Below the pieces are notes generated by a model. That model worked only from the letters and a program-made list of their open reading frames with translations, was not told the origin of the DNA and searched no databases. Position numbers and translations under genes: made by a program. A stretch of 64,000 bases of DNA, taken from positions 17,232-81,231 of the forward strand of contig DAINPP010000006.1 of assembly GCA_036743375.1 (NCBI GenBank), read 5' to 3'. Below are positions 1 through 7,280 of the stretch, in pieces (position 1 is the first letter of the stretch; the number at the start of each line of letters is the position of its first letter). Origin of the DNA: DAINPP01 sp036743375. GTDB lineage: Bacteria; Thermotogota; Thermotogae; MWEM01.

Positions 1-1299
1 CTTTGCAGGACATTGCGGATTCAGACATCTTACGGCTACTTCCTCCGCCTTTAATTTACCTATTTCTCCCCCACAAACCGGACAACTTTCCGGCATGACA
101 ATCTCTATTTCACTCCCGTTTCGCCTTTCACTCACGATTCTGACTACCTGAGGAATGATCTCACCGGCTTTTTCCACGATCACCGTATCTTTGATCCGGA
201 TGTCTTTCTCTTTTATGTTGTCCATATTATGCAGGTTGGCATTCTTTACCGTTGTCCCGGCCAACTGAATGGGGGTAAAATGTGCAACAGGTGTGATGAC
301 ACCGGTCCGGCCGACACTCCAGGTCAGTGATTCAAGAGTGGTCTCCTTCTGCTCGGCAGGAAATTTAAAGGCGATCATCCATCGGGGACTGTGAGACGTC
401 TGTCCGAGTTCCTCATGATGGGCAAATTCATCGACCTTCACGACAAGGCCATCCACGTCAAACGGCAGATCATGTCTCTTGAACGTCCAATTCGTCCAGA
501 AATCGATGACCTCCGGGATGAAATCAAGCTGTCTGAAATGGTCTTCTACTGAGAAGCCCTGTTCTTCAAGCCAGTTGAGCATTCCAGATTGTGATTCCAG
601 TCCGTATGCCTCCGGATTGACGATACTATAGACAAAACACCTCAATCCCCTCTTTTTCACTTCCAGCGTGTTCAGCTGGCGAAGCGTACCGGCGGTAGAA
701 TTTCTCGGGTTGGCAAAGACTTCCAAACCATTTTCTTCCCTTACCCGGTTCACTTCGGCAAAGACTTCGTTGGGAATATAGACTTCTCCCCTGACTTCTA
801 TGTCTATGGGAGATTTCAACGTTTTAGGAAGCCCTTTTACCTGTTTGAGATGTTCAGTGATGTCTTCACCGGCGGTACCGTTTCCCCTCGATATGCCTCT
901 TTCAAGCTTACCGGCCACATATCTTGCCGCAAACGACACACCGTCTATCTTCAGTTCAACACAATATTTGAACGCCTTTCCGGGAATCAGTTTTCTGACC
1001 CTTTCAGACCAGTCAAAGATATCCTCTTCATTGTAGGTGTTATCCAGACTGAGCATGGGAACAGAATGTTCTACTCGCACAAAAGTATCGAGGATCTTTG
1101 CCCCTACGTTCTGAGTGGGGGAATTTGAATCATAAAACTCCGGATTTTCCGTCTCAAGTCTGACGAGCTCTTTATACAATGCGTCGTAAGTCTGATCATC
1201 CACTTCTGGCTGAGCAAGGACATAATATCTGTAATCGTGTGTCTCTATCTCTTTTCTGAGTGTTTCTATTCTTTTTTTTATTACTTCCCTGTTATTCAT
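1..1299 (-). CDS. ligA: NAD-dependent DNA ligase LigA (C-terminal part outside the window)
   Basis: LigA seals nicks in duplex DNA using NAD+, joining Okazaki fragments and repair patches. The visible 433 codons hold the Ia domain, the adenylation domain with the KIDG active-site lysine motif, the OB fold, and the start of the Cys4 zinc finger (CPVCGG, then CLNPQCPAK, at the window edge). The HhH and BRCT domains lie beyond position 1. The ATG at 1299 overlaps the end of rpe by 8 bases, so the two genes are probably co-transcribed and translationally coupled. The frame is open to the edge. The assignment is secure; only the C-terminus is unseen. Confidence 0.96.
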   Translation of the reverse strand, partial: MNNREVIKKRIETLRKEIETHDYRYYVLAQPEVDDQTYDALYKELVRLETENPEFYDSNSPTQNVGAKILDTFVRVEHSVPMLSLDNTYNEEDIFDWSERVRKLIPGKAFKYCVELKIDGVSFAARYVAGKLERGISRGNGTAGEDITEHLKQVKGLPKTLKSPIDIEVRGEVYIPNEVFAEVNRVREENGLEVFANPRNSTAGTLRQLNTLEVKKRGLRCFVYSIVNPEAYGLESQSGMLNWLEEQGFSVEDHFRQLDFIPEVIDFWTNWTFKRHDLPFDVDGLVVKVDEFAHHEELGQTSHSPRWMIAFKFPAEQKETTLESLTWSVGRTGVITPVAHFTPIQLAGTTVKNANLHNMDNIKEKDIRIKDTVIVEKAGEIIPQVVRIVSERRNGSEIEIVMPESCPVCGGEIGKLKAEEVAVRCLNPQCPAK

Positions 1300-1945
1300 C
1301 ACAGATCCCTTTCAATAGTCTGATCTGCTCCGCAGGATCTTCGGAATTGAATACCGCACTTCCGGCAACCGCCATCGTTATCCCGGCATCGTACAATTGT
1401 CTGATGATCGCTTTATTGACGCCTCCATCTATGGATATCTCCATATCGGGGTTGTATAACTTTTTCATCTCGCTCAGTTCTTCTATCCGGCCGATAGAAT
1501 TCGGAATAAATGTCTGGCCCCCAAATCCCGGGTTAACGCTCATAATCAGTACACCATCAAGATATTCCACGATATCTTTCAGCAGGATCACCGGCGTATG
1601 CGGATTGAGTGCAACAAAGGCCTTGGCCCCTCTTTCCCTGATTTCGGCCACACTTCGGTTCAGATGTGTCCCGGTTTCATAATGTATGGTGATCAAATCA
1701 GCTCCCGCTTCGATAAATTGGGCTATATATCTTTCCGGTCTTTCGATCATGAGATGAACATCAAGCGGAAGATCGAAGCGGTTGTTGATCGCTTCTACCA
1801 CGGGAAGTCCTATCGTTAGGTTTGGGACAAAATGTCCGTCCATCACATCGATGTGAAGCAAATCTGCAGTCTCCTCTATACAGGCGATACTTCGTTCCAG
1901 ATTAACAAAATCCGCTGAAAGTATAGACGGTGATATCTTTATCAT
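1292..1945 (-). CDS. rpe: Ribulose-phosphate 3-epimerase
   Basis: Interconverts ribulose 5-phosphate and xylulose 5-phosphate in the pentose phosphate pathway. The 217-residue TIM barrel has the family landmarks: SILSAD at the N-terminus, the metal-binding DVMDGHFVPN, DVHLMIE, SVNPGFGGQ and the phosphate-binding DGGVN. Length is normal. The start at 1945 sits 5 bases after a clear AGGAGG site. The gene follows acpP and overlaps ligA downstream. A terminator-like hairpin lies immediately before its ribosome binding site, so its own promoter is not obvious. Confidence 0.96.
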   Translation of the reverse strand: MIKISPSILSADFVNLERSIACIEETADLLHIDVMDGHFVPNLTIGLPVVEAINNRFDLPLDVHLMIERPERYIAQFIEAGADLITIHYETGTHLNRSVAEIRERGAKAFVALNPHTPVILLKDIVEYLDGVLIMSVNPGFGGQTFIPNSIGRIEELSEMKKLYNPDMEISIDGGVNKAIIRQLYDAGITMAVAGSAVFNSEDPAEQIRLLKGICDE

Positions 1946-1955
1946 ACATGCCTCC

Positions 1956-1993
1956 TAAAATAAAAGGAGGACTTCTTAAAGCCCCCCCTTTTT
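1956..1993 (-). terminator. Probable terminator after acpP, abutting the rpe ribosome binding site
   Basis: Read on the minus strand, an A/G-rich arm (1993-1982) can pair, with G-U wobbles, with CCTCCTTTT (1970-1962), followed by ATTTTA. The uracil-rich tail runs directly into the AGGAGG of rpe. The arms are imperfect, so this is a moderate call. Confidence 0.5.
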
Positions 1994-2057
1994 CCGGTTC
2001 GCTCTTAACGAACCACCTTACTGAATAATCGTTTAAAGCCGGAATCAGCGACTGTGT

Positions 2058-2339
2058 TCAGTCATCATCCTCGATGACATCCTCGTCATCGGCTGACCCA
2101 CCAAGGGCTTCAAATATATAATTAACAGCATCTTCAACACATTTAATATCATCTGTGTCATCTTCATCCATTCTTATACCAAATTCATCTTCTATTGCCA
2201 TGACAAAATCGACAAGATCAAGCGAATCTGCACCAAAGTCATCAATAAAGGTTGACTGCATCTTTACTTCACTTGTTTCAAGGTTAAATTTTTCCATTAA
2301 CAACTTCCTTAAATGTTTAAAAATCTCATTTTTGGTCAT
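2058..2339 (-). CDS. acpP: Acyl carrier protein
   Basis: Small acidic carrier of fatty-acyl intermediates, modified with phosphopantetheine on the serine of the DSLD motif (GADSLDLVDF). About 93 residues from ATG 2339; a GTG three codons further upstream is possible, but the GAGGTGA ribosome binding site is spaced for 2339. The C-terminus carries an acidic tail (DDEDVIEDDD), which makes the protein longer than the usual 75-80 residues. No other fatty-acid synthesis genes are next to it. It has its own promoter upstream (2373-2403). Confidence 0.95.
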   Translation of the reverse strand: MTKNEIFKHLRKLLMEKFNLETSEVKMQSTFIDDFGADSLDLVDFVMAIEDEFGIRMDEDDTDDIKCVEDAVNYIFEALGGSADDEDVIEDDD

Positions 2340-2372
2340 ATCTATCACCTCAATTATTTTTCAATTCCCGAA

Positions 2373-2403
2373 ATTATAACACAACAAGTTACTTTTTTGT
2401 CAA
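2373..2403 (-). promoter_or_regulatory. Sigma-A-type promoter for acpP
   Basis: TTGACA (2398-2403) and TATAAT (2373-2378) are separated by 19 bases, with a TG one base upstream of the -10 (extended -10). Both hexamers match consensus perfectly; the spacer is slightly long. It lies 34 bases upstream of the acpP start. Confidence 0.7.
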
Positions 2404-2427
2404 ATTTGACCTGAGAAAAAAGAAATA

Positions 2428-2784
2428 TCACTTTCCACCTTTCGGGATGACACAAATAAACTCAAATTCCTCTGTTTCAGAGGTATTCAGAAACTGATGC
2501 TCCACGCCGCCCGGCACAAAAACCGCATGCCCCTCCGCGATCGGTGTAAAAGAATCGTCAAGAAGAACCTTCCCTTCCCCACGAAGTACGAAAACCTCAT
2601 GTTCCCAGTCATGAACATGACGGGGTGAATGTCCGCCGGGTGCCACGGTAAACACCCTCATGATAAAATTCGGCGCACCATGTTCCTCTCCTATCACTAC
2701 CCTCTTCTGAACACCCTTAATCTCTTCCGAGTTGTATATTTCAGGTATAAGATCTCTCCACGTGATTACTTTCCCCTTGTTCAT
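2428..2784 (-). CDS. Small cupin-domain protein
   Basis: A 118-residue single-domain cupin. The metal-site motif HVHDWEHEVFVL is followed by VPGGVEHQFLN, giving the usual His/Glu ligands of the cupin fold. Substrate unknown; small cupins of this kind range from sensors to epimerases and dioxygenases. Its ATG at 2784 lies 44 bases inside the 3' end of khpB, preceded by AGGAGGGGG, so translation is coupled to khpB. Being the last gene of the rpmH-rnpA-yidD-yidC-khpB cluster is unusual, and its role there is unknown. Confidence 0.85.
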   Translation of the reverse strand: MNKGKVITWRDLIPEIYNSEEIKGVQKRVVIGEEHGAPNFIMRVFTVAPGGHSPRHVHDWEHEVFVLRGEGKVLLDDSFTPIAEGHAVFVPGGVEHQFLNTSETEEFEFICVIPKGGK

Positions 2785-3457
2785 CTTTCCCCCTCCTGAA
2801 ATCCTTATTACTGGAATTAGAATACGATCTGTATGGTTCTATCACGACATATCTGTACGGTTCCAATCCCTTGGAATAGCTTTTCACTCCTTTAACCCCT
2901 TTGATCGCCTCATGAACGATTCTTCTCTCAAAGGCAAACATCGGATCAAGCTGAATCCGTTTATTCGTCATCTTTGCGCGTTTTGCATTCTGAATGGCTA
3001 TCTTCTGAATGATTTCCTTTCTTCTATCCTTGTAATCTCCAACCTCAATATATACTACAACCTTGATATCCGTAATCCTGTTGACGTAAATGTTTGAGAT
3101 GTGTTGCAAAGCGCTGATTGTCTTTCCGTGCTTTCCGATGATTCTTCCAAGATGCTCGCCACTCAGATTAATGAATATCTTGCTGTTCTTCGTCCGATAG
3201 GTAATGTTCACATCATTATTATCGCTTCCATTGGAAAAATGAAGGATATCGCTGATGTAATCTCTGACCTTTCGGGCAAAAAAATCCGTCTTCATATTAA
3301 TCTTGATCGTCGCATCCCTTGAACCGATTTTCAGAAAACCTTTTGAACCGGGATCAAGTACTTCATAATCATATTCGTTATCGGTTAATCCCCATTTTTC
3401 TTCTGCATCCGTCAATGCTGCATCTACTGTTTTGCCGGTTATCTCAAACTCTTTCAT
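2741..3457 (-). CDS. khpB: RNA-binding protein KhpB (Jag/EloR family)
   Basis: 238 residues with the three expected parts: a Jag-N domain (residues 1-50, FEITGKTVDAALTDAEEKWG), a KH domain with GRIIGKHGKTISALQH, and a C-terminal R3H domain with RRIVHEAI. KhpB binds many RNAs and in Gram-positives helps control cell elongation with KhpA and the cell-wall machinery. It directly follows yidC, the conserved arrangement near the origin. The hydrophilic C-terminal tail after the R3H domain overlaps the start of the cupin gene. Confidence 0.95.
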   Translation of the reverse strand: MKEFEITGKTVDAALTDAEEKWGLTDNEYDYEVLDPGSKGFLKIGSRDATIKINMKTDFFARKVRDYISDILHFSNGSDNNDVNITYRTKNSKIFINLSGEHLGRIIGKHGKTISALQHISNIYVNRITDIKVVVYIEVGDYKDRRKEIIQKIAIQNAKRAKMTNKRIQLDPMFAFERRIVHEAIKGVKGVKSYSKGLEPYRYVVIEPYRSYSNSSNKDFRRGKDEQGESNHVERSYT

Positions 3458-3471
3458 TTAATCCCTCCGTG

Positions 3472-4872
3472 TCACTTCCTTCTAATTCCCTCGAAAAATC
3501 CTTTAACGGTTAACCCATGAACATCATTTCGTTTGTAGACATAATAGGTAATACCAAACTGCAAGACCTGTGAGGATACCCAGTAAAGCTGAAGTCCTGT
3601 AGGAAGTCCAATGAACATGAACGGGAACAATGCCCCCATAAGAACACCCTGAAGGGCCATTTTGGCTTCACTCGAAGTAATCAGCGCATTGAAGAATCCG
3701 ACAAGAACGGCTATCAGTACCAACCAGATGTTCTGAACAAATCCACCTACCGAAAGATCCTGCCAGATCAGGAAGCTGCCGCCAAAGGCATACAATTCCG
3801 ACTGATACCTGATAACCGCGTAAAGCAGAAAGAAGATCGGCATCTGTATGAGTAGCGGAAGACATCCACTCGCCGGGTTGATCTTATTTTCCTGATAGAA
3901 TTTCATGAGTGCTTCCTGTTTCTTCTGTTTATCCTCTATGCTCATGATCTTGATGTACTTCGGATCTTTTTCGAGTTTCTTTCTATCGATCATCGACTTG
4001 TTCTGTGCATGCATCAAAGGATACATGAGCAATCTGACGATGATCGTGAAGATGATGATAGACCATCCGTAATTTCCGGTCCAGCTCTTGAGCCAGTCAA
4101 TCAGCCCGACAAACAGGTAGAAGATCGGATCGTACCAGCTCGATGCCCCGGGATAACTGTTAACGACCCTTGAAATCCAGACATTGTTATTCGGGAAGGC
4201 CTTGTTGATAAACGTTACCTTCTTAGCGGGTCCCATGTAACCGTGTATTGACATTCCGTCATAAGGGACATCAACGACATTATCATTACCCCTGCCATCT
4301 ATCTTGTAATGCGCATCGTTTCCATCCTCTATCACCCAAATGACAAGTCCCTTGGTCTTTTCATAATAATTGGTCATAATGAGTCCATTTTCGCTGACTC
4401 GGTCTTCCGTTGTGAATCCGACTCTCGGAAATGCTATCTGCAACCCGTCCGGGATGATCCCGGTGATCGCAAGATCCACCACATAATAGGGACCGTAAGG
4501 GATGGTCACTCTCTTCTGAAAATCCCCATAATCGAATACTATCTCTATGTCTTTCTGTAATTTTTCTGTCTTATTCTGCATTTCCTCTACGGCAACGCCG
4601 TTTACTGTCACATTCGACGGATACACTTCCGTAGCATTTATTGTCGTATAAAAACCATCATGATCGTTTCTGTAAATGACATTCTGTGTCTCTATCGTTA
4701 ACGTTACCTCGTTGAGTAAGCCTTTTTCCACATCAAATACATAGCTTGCTATTCTGCTCTTTACACTCAGCATCCCATCAAGATAGGTTACTTCAGTCTC
4801 ATTTGCAGCAAAACCGATAACCGCAAATAAGCTGAGTATAAGAAACAATACAGTAATCTTATTTAATTTCAT
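3472..4872 (-). CDS. yidC: Membrane protein insertase YidC
   Basis: Inserts membrane proteins, alone or with SecYEG. From ATG 4872 (AGAGGAGG site) it has 466 residues: an N-terminal signal/TM segment (1-22), a beta-rich periplasmic domain (about 25-230) that is smaller than in Proteobacteria, then the conserved five-helix core with the groove arginine in IFTIIVRLLMYPL, the NPASGCLPLLIQMPIFF segment and a C-terminal TM hairpin. A start at 4926 would add 18 residues that overlap yidD and destroy the signal anchor, so I rejected it. The medium-sized P1 domain resembles that of Thermotoga YidC and indicates a diderm envelope. Confidence 0.96.
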   Translation of the reverse strand: MKLNKITVLFLILSLFAVIGFAANETEVTYLDGMLSVKSRIASYVFDVEKGLLNEVTLTIETQNVIYRNDHDGFYTTINATEVYPSNVTVNGVAVEEMQNKTEKLQKDIEIVFDYGDFQKRVTIPYGPYYVVDLAITGIIPDGLQIAFPRVGFTTEDRVSENGLIMTNYYEKTKGLVIWVIEDGNDAHYKIDGRGNDNVVDVPYDGMSIHGYMGPAKKVTFINKAFPNNNVWISRVVNSYPGASSWYDPIFYLFVGLIDWLKSWTGNYGWSIIIFTIIVRLLMYPLMHAQNKSMIDRKKLEKDPKYIKIMSIEDKQKKQEALMKFYQENKINPASGCLPLLIQMPIFFLLYAVIRYQSELYAFGGSFLIWQDLSVGGFVQNIWLVLIAVLVGFFNALITSSEAKMALQGVLMGALFPFMFIGLPTGLQLYWVSSQVLQFGITYYVYKRNDVHGLTVKGFFEGIRRK

Positions 4873-5164
4873 TGATTTTCCTCCTCTGAAAGTGCCAGAT
4901 CTTATCTGGTACAGGATCAAAACCACCTTTGTTAAAGGGATTACATCTTAACAGCCTCCAGACTGTTAAGAAACTCCCTATAACAAAGCCGTGTTTTTGA
5001 TAAGCCTTTATGGCGTAAGTAGAACATGTAGGATGAAACCTGCAACTTGGAGTAGATTTTAACGGAGATAAATATCTCTGATAAAGTCTGATCAGAGCGA
5101 TAACCCCATTACCCGGCAGCTTTAATAAAATCTTTAAACAACTTTTCAAGCTCGTATGTAACAT
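4859..5164 (-). CDS. yidD: Membrane protein insertion efficiency factor YidD
   Basis: Small amphipathic protein that assists YidC-dependent insertion. Signature residues are present: LYQRYLSPLKSTPSCRFHPTCS, YAIKAYQKHG, LLRCNPFNKGGFDPVP. The ATG at 5164 overlaps the end of rnpA by 56 bases; a TTG at 5149 would also give a normal N-terminus (KSCLKILLKLPG), so the exact start is uncertain. The 3' end overlaps yidC by 14 bases. Order rpmH-rnpA-yidD-yidC is conserved across bacteria. Confidence 0.92.
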   Translation of the reverse strand: MLHTSLKSCLKILLKLPGNGVIALIRLYQRYLSPLKSTPSCRFHPTCSTYAIKAYQKHGFVIGSFLTVWRLLRCNPFNKGGFDPVPDKIWHFQRRKINEIK

Positions 5165-5633
5165 CGGTAAAATTCTTCCCCCTAAAACTCTTTGCCATAT
5201 TCTTCCTCGGTAAAACAAAGACATCTGTCCCACCTGGAAATCTGTACTTGTTTAATCGAAAATATTCCCTGCAATACCGCTTCATCCTGTTTCTCATCAC
5301 GGCATTGCCAAATTTTTTCTTTACGCTGACACCAAACCTTCTCTTGCCCGTCTTGTTCCCCAACACAAAAGCAACAAAGGCCGGGGTCTGCAAAACCCTT
5401 CCCTGATGTACGATGTCTTTGATTTCGGAATTTAATCGTAGCTTCTCATCTTTACTGAACGTATAGATAATCAGACTGCGAGTCTCTTCCTTCCTTTTCT
5501 TCTTCTGTTGAGTAATACTCTTCTTCCGCCTACTGTTTTTGTTCTCGCCATGAAGCCATGAGTGTTTCTTCTCTTCCTTCTTGACGGCTGGTAAGTTCTT
5601 TTCATAACCTGCCACCTCCTTATATGTTTTCAT
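5109..5633 (-). CDS. rnpA: Ribonuclease P protein component, overlapping rpmH
   Basis: Protein subunit of RNase P, which matures tRNA 5' ends. The conserved core begins near FSKDEKLRLNSEI and contains the signature RFGVSVKKKFGNAVMRNRMKR. The start is a puzzle. Upstream of the core the frame stays open through the whole of rpmH, read out of frame, and the only canonical starts are ATG 5633, GTG 5618 and TTG 5675. TTG 5675 overlaps the -35 box of the operon promoter and is excluded. ATG 5633 would give a 174-residue protein with a basic 54-residue extension and almost no leader. Alternatively translation starts at a non-AUG codon where rpmH ends: the rpmH stop TGA (5473-5471) overlaps CTG (5474) and ATT (5471), giving about 120 residues, the usual size. 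Confidence 0.9.
   Translation of the reverse strand: MKTYKEVAGYEKNLPAVKKEEKKHSWLHGENKNSRRKKSITQQKKKRKEETRSLIIYTFSKDEKLRLNSEIKDIVHQGRVLQTPAFVAFVLGNKTGKRRFGVSVKKKFGNAVMRNRMKRYCREYFRLNKYRFPGGTDVFVLPRKNMAKSFRGKNFTDVTYELEKLFKDFIKAAG
5471..5605 (-). CDS. rpmH: 50S ribosomal protein L34, nested inside the rnpA frame
   Basis: 44 residues, starting MKRTYQPSRRKRRNTHG and ending RKGRKRLAV, the textbook L34 sequence. The ATG at 5605 follows AAGGAGGTGGCAGGTT, a strong ribosome binding site. The whole gene lies within the open reading frame of rnpA in another frame, so it is easily missed. It is the first gene after the promoter at 5646-5675. Confidence 0.96.
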   Translation of the reverse strand: MKRTYQPSRRKRRNTHGFMARTKTVGGRRVLLNRRRKGRKRLAV

Positions 5634-5645
5634 AAAATTCGCTAA

Positions 5646-5675
5646 ATTATATCCATTTGTATGGTCAAAAGTCAA
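5646..5675 (-). promoter_or_regulatory. Strong promoter of the rpmH-rnpA-yidD-yidC operon
   Basis: TTGACT (5670-5675) and TATAAT (5646-5651) with an 18-base spacer. Predicted transcription start near 5639, about 35 bases before the rpmH ATG. This placement shows that any rnpA start at 5675 would be upstream of the transcript. Confidence 0.75.
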
Positions 5676-5918
5676 GTCCTAATTTTTTTTTTTACCTTCA
5701 TGGGAAAAAAGAGAGAATCTTTAACAAATTTTCAGTTTCTCGTATAGAAAAAAATGCTATCATATCTCTGCTGAATTGAAATCTACAATGAGTATTTTTG
5801 TCATTCAAAGATACAATCCTTTCTCAGTAGGTGATATGATATAGAAACTCAGGCGATTGCAAAAGAGAAGGGGTTCTTCCAGCATCTGAAGAAAAACGTC
5901 CATCCTAATCATTGGGAA

Positions 5919-7250
5919 ATGTGGTTTGAGTCTTTAAATATTTCAGAGATAAAAGATGATGAACATCTTGTATCGTTTGCTGTTGGAAATCTCTTTCTAA
6001 AAGAAAGACTGAAAAATAAATACGGTTCGACGATTGCCAAGTCCGTCAAGGAATATTTTGGTGCAGAATACGATTATGTACTCGAATTTGCCTCGATCGA
6101 TTCCGCGAGATCCGATGCGGCAAAAAAGTCACAGAATTCAACCATTGCAGATGAACCGCTTATTAAAAGGAAACCCGTTGCCCTTTCGAACCTTAACAAA
6201 CTGTATACATTTGAACGGTTTGTGCCGGGTGGCGGAAATAAATTTGCCTATGATTCTGCAGTCGAAGTTTCAAGGACCCCAGGAAAGTTTAACCCCATGT
6301 TCATACACGGCGATGTGGGATTGGGTAAAACACATCTTCTTCAGGCCATTGCCCATCGTATTATGGAAACGCATCCTCAGTTGCGTGTCCTTTACACGAC
6401 ATCCGAAGAATTCATGAACAATCTGATTTATGCCATCAAGACCAATACAACGGAGAAGTTCAGAGATAAATTCAGACGGAATGTAGATGTATTGCTGATC
6501 GACGATATCCAGTTTCTGATCGGTAAAAAGGGAATACAGAATGAGTTATTCCATACCTTCAATTCCCTTTACGATGCAGGGAAACAGATCGCCTTCTGCA
6601 GTGACAGAAACCCTTCAGACCTGGGGGATTTCCATAGCAGATTGACCTCAAGGTTTCAGATGGGACTCGTTGTCGAAACGATGGCTCCGGATATAGAGAC
6701 GAGAAAGCGGATTATCAAAAAGATTGCCGATTTTGAATCCCTTGATATAACGGAAGACGTCGTGGATTATCTCGCTGAAAATGTCTCTACAAACATCCGT
6801 GAGATCTATGGCTATCTGATCAAACTGATCATGGCGACGAGATTACAGGGGAAAGACATGGATCTGCTCACGATGAAGATGATATTAAGCGAGATTTGCC
6901 CAACACATGGTGGGGTCAAAAAGGCCCGAACCTTTTCGCCGAAGGAAAGGCTTTTCACCGCCGTAGAAAATTCTACGGGGATAAAGGAGGCCGAACTCAT
7001 TTCAAAAACGAGGAAGAAACCGGTCAGTGAGATCAGAATGATCGCCATGTATGTCGCCGTAATAGAGATGAAAGAACAGGTTACCAGTGTAGCCGACTGG
7101 TTCGATAAGACACACTCTACGGTCAATTATTCGGTTAACAGGATAAAGGACTTCTTAAAGAAGGGGAGCGAGAGGATTACCAATTCTATCGATTCTCTCA
7201 TCGTAGAATTGGCCAATACCCGATCGTCGGAAAAAGAGGCCCAAGCGTAG
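5919..7250 (+). CDS. dnaA: Chromosomal replication initiator DnaA (true start probably further upstream)
   Basis: AAA+ initiator that binds DnaA boxes and opens the origin. Domain III has Walker A GDVGLGKTH, Walker B LLIDDIQFL and sensor LTSRFQMGL; domain IV carries the DNA-binding signature DKTHSTVNYSVNRI. ATG 5919 is the only canonical start, but the frame stays open upstream to a TGA at 5832 and encodes FFQHLKKNVHPNHWE, a clear domain I first helix. No ATG, GTG or TTG exists in that extension; only ATA 5841, preceded by AGGTGAT, or ATT 5856. So the real protein is probably about 464-469 residues with a non-AUG start, or the sequence carries an indel. The gene diverges from rpmH. I saw no DnaA-box cluster in 5676-5918. 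Confidence 0.95.
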   Translation: MWFESLNISEIKDDEHLVSFAVGNLFLKERLKNKYGSTIAKSVKEYFGAEYDYVLEFASIDSARSDAAKKSQNSTIADEPLIKRKPVALSNLNKLYTFERFVPGGGNKFAYDSAVEVSRTPGKFNPMFIHGDVGLGKTHLLQAIAHRIMETHPQLRVLYTTSEEFMNNLIYAIKTNTTEKFRDKFRRNVDVLLIDDIQFLIGKKGIQNELFHTFNSLYDAGKQIAFCSDRNPSDLGDFHSRLTSRFQMGLVVETMAPDIETRKRIIKKIADFESLDITEDVVDYLAENVSTNIREIYGYLIKLIMATRLQGKDMDLLTMKMILSEICPTHGGVKKARTFSPKERLFTAVENSTGIKEAELISKTRKKPVSEIRMIAMYVAVIEMKEQVTSVADWFDKTHSTVNYSVNRIKDFLKKGSERITNSIDSLIVELANTRSSEKEAQA

Positions 7251-7251
7251 G

Positions 7252-7280
7252 AAACCGCCGTTAAGGCGGTTTTTTATTTT
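7252..7280 (+). terminator. Rho-independent terminator after dnaA
   Basis: AAACCGCC, loop GTTAA, GGCGGTTTTTT followed by ATTTT. Perfect stem and T-run. It overlaps the stop codon of the convergent gene at 7274. Confidence 0.9.

Noticed and set aside
4873..4926. 18-residue N-terminal extension of YidC
   Set aside because: It lies mostly inside yidD; the AGAGGAGG site and the signal segment support ATG 4872.
5634..5675. TTG start for rnpA at 5675
   Set aside because: It coincides with the -35 hexamer of a strong promoter and so lies upstream of the transcript.
5676..5918. Replication origin between rpmH and dnaA
   Set aside because: Gene context fits, but I could not find a cluster of DnaA boxes or a clear unwinding element, so I do not call oriC.
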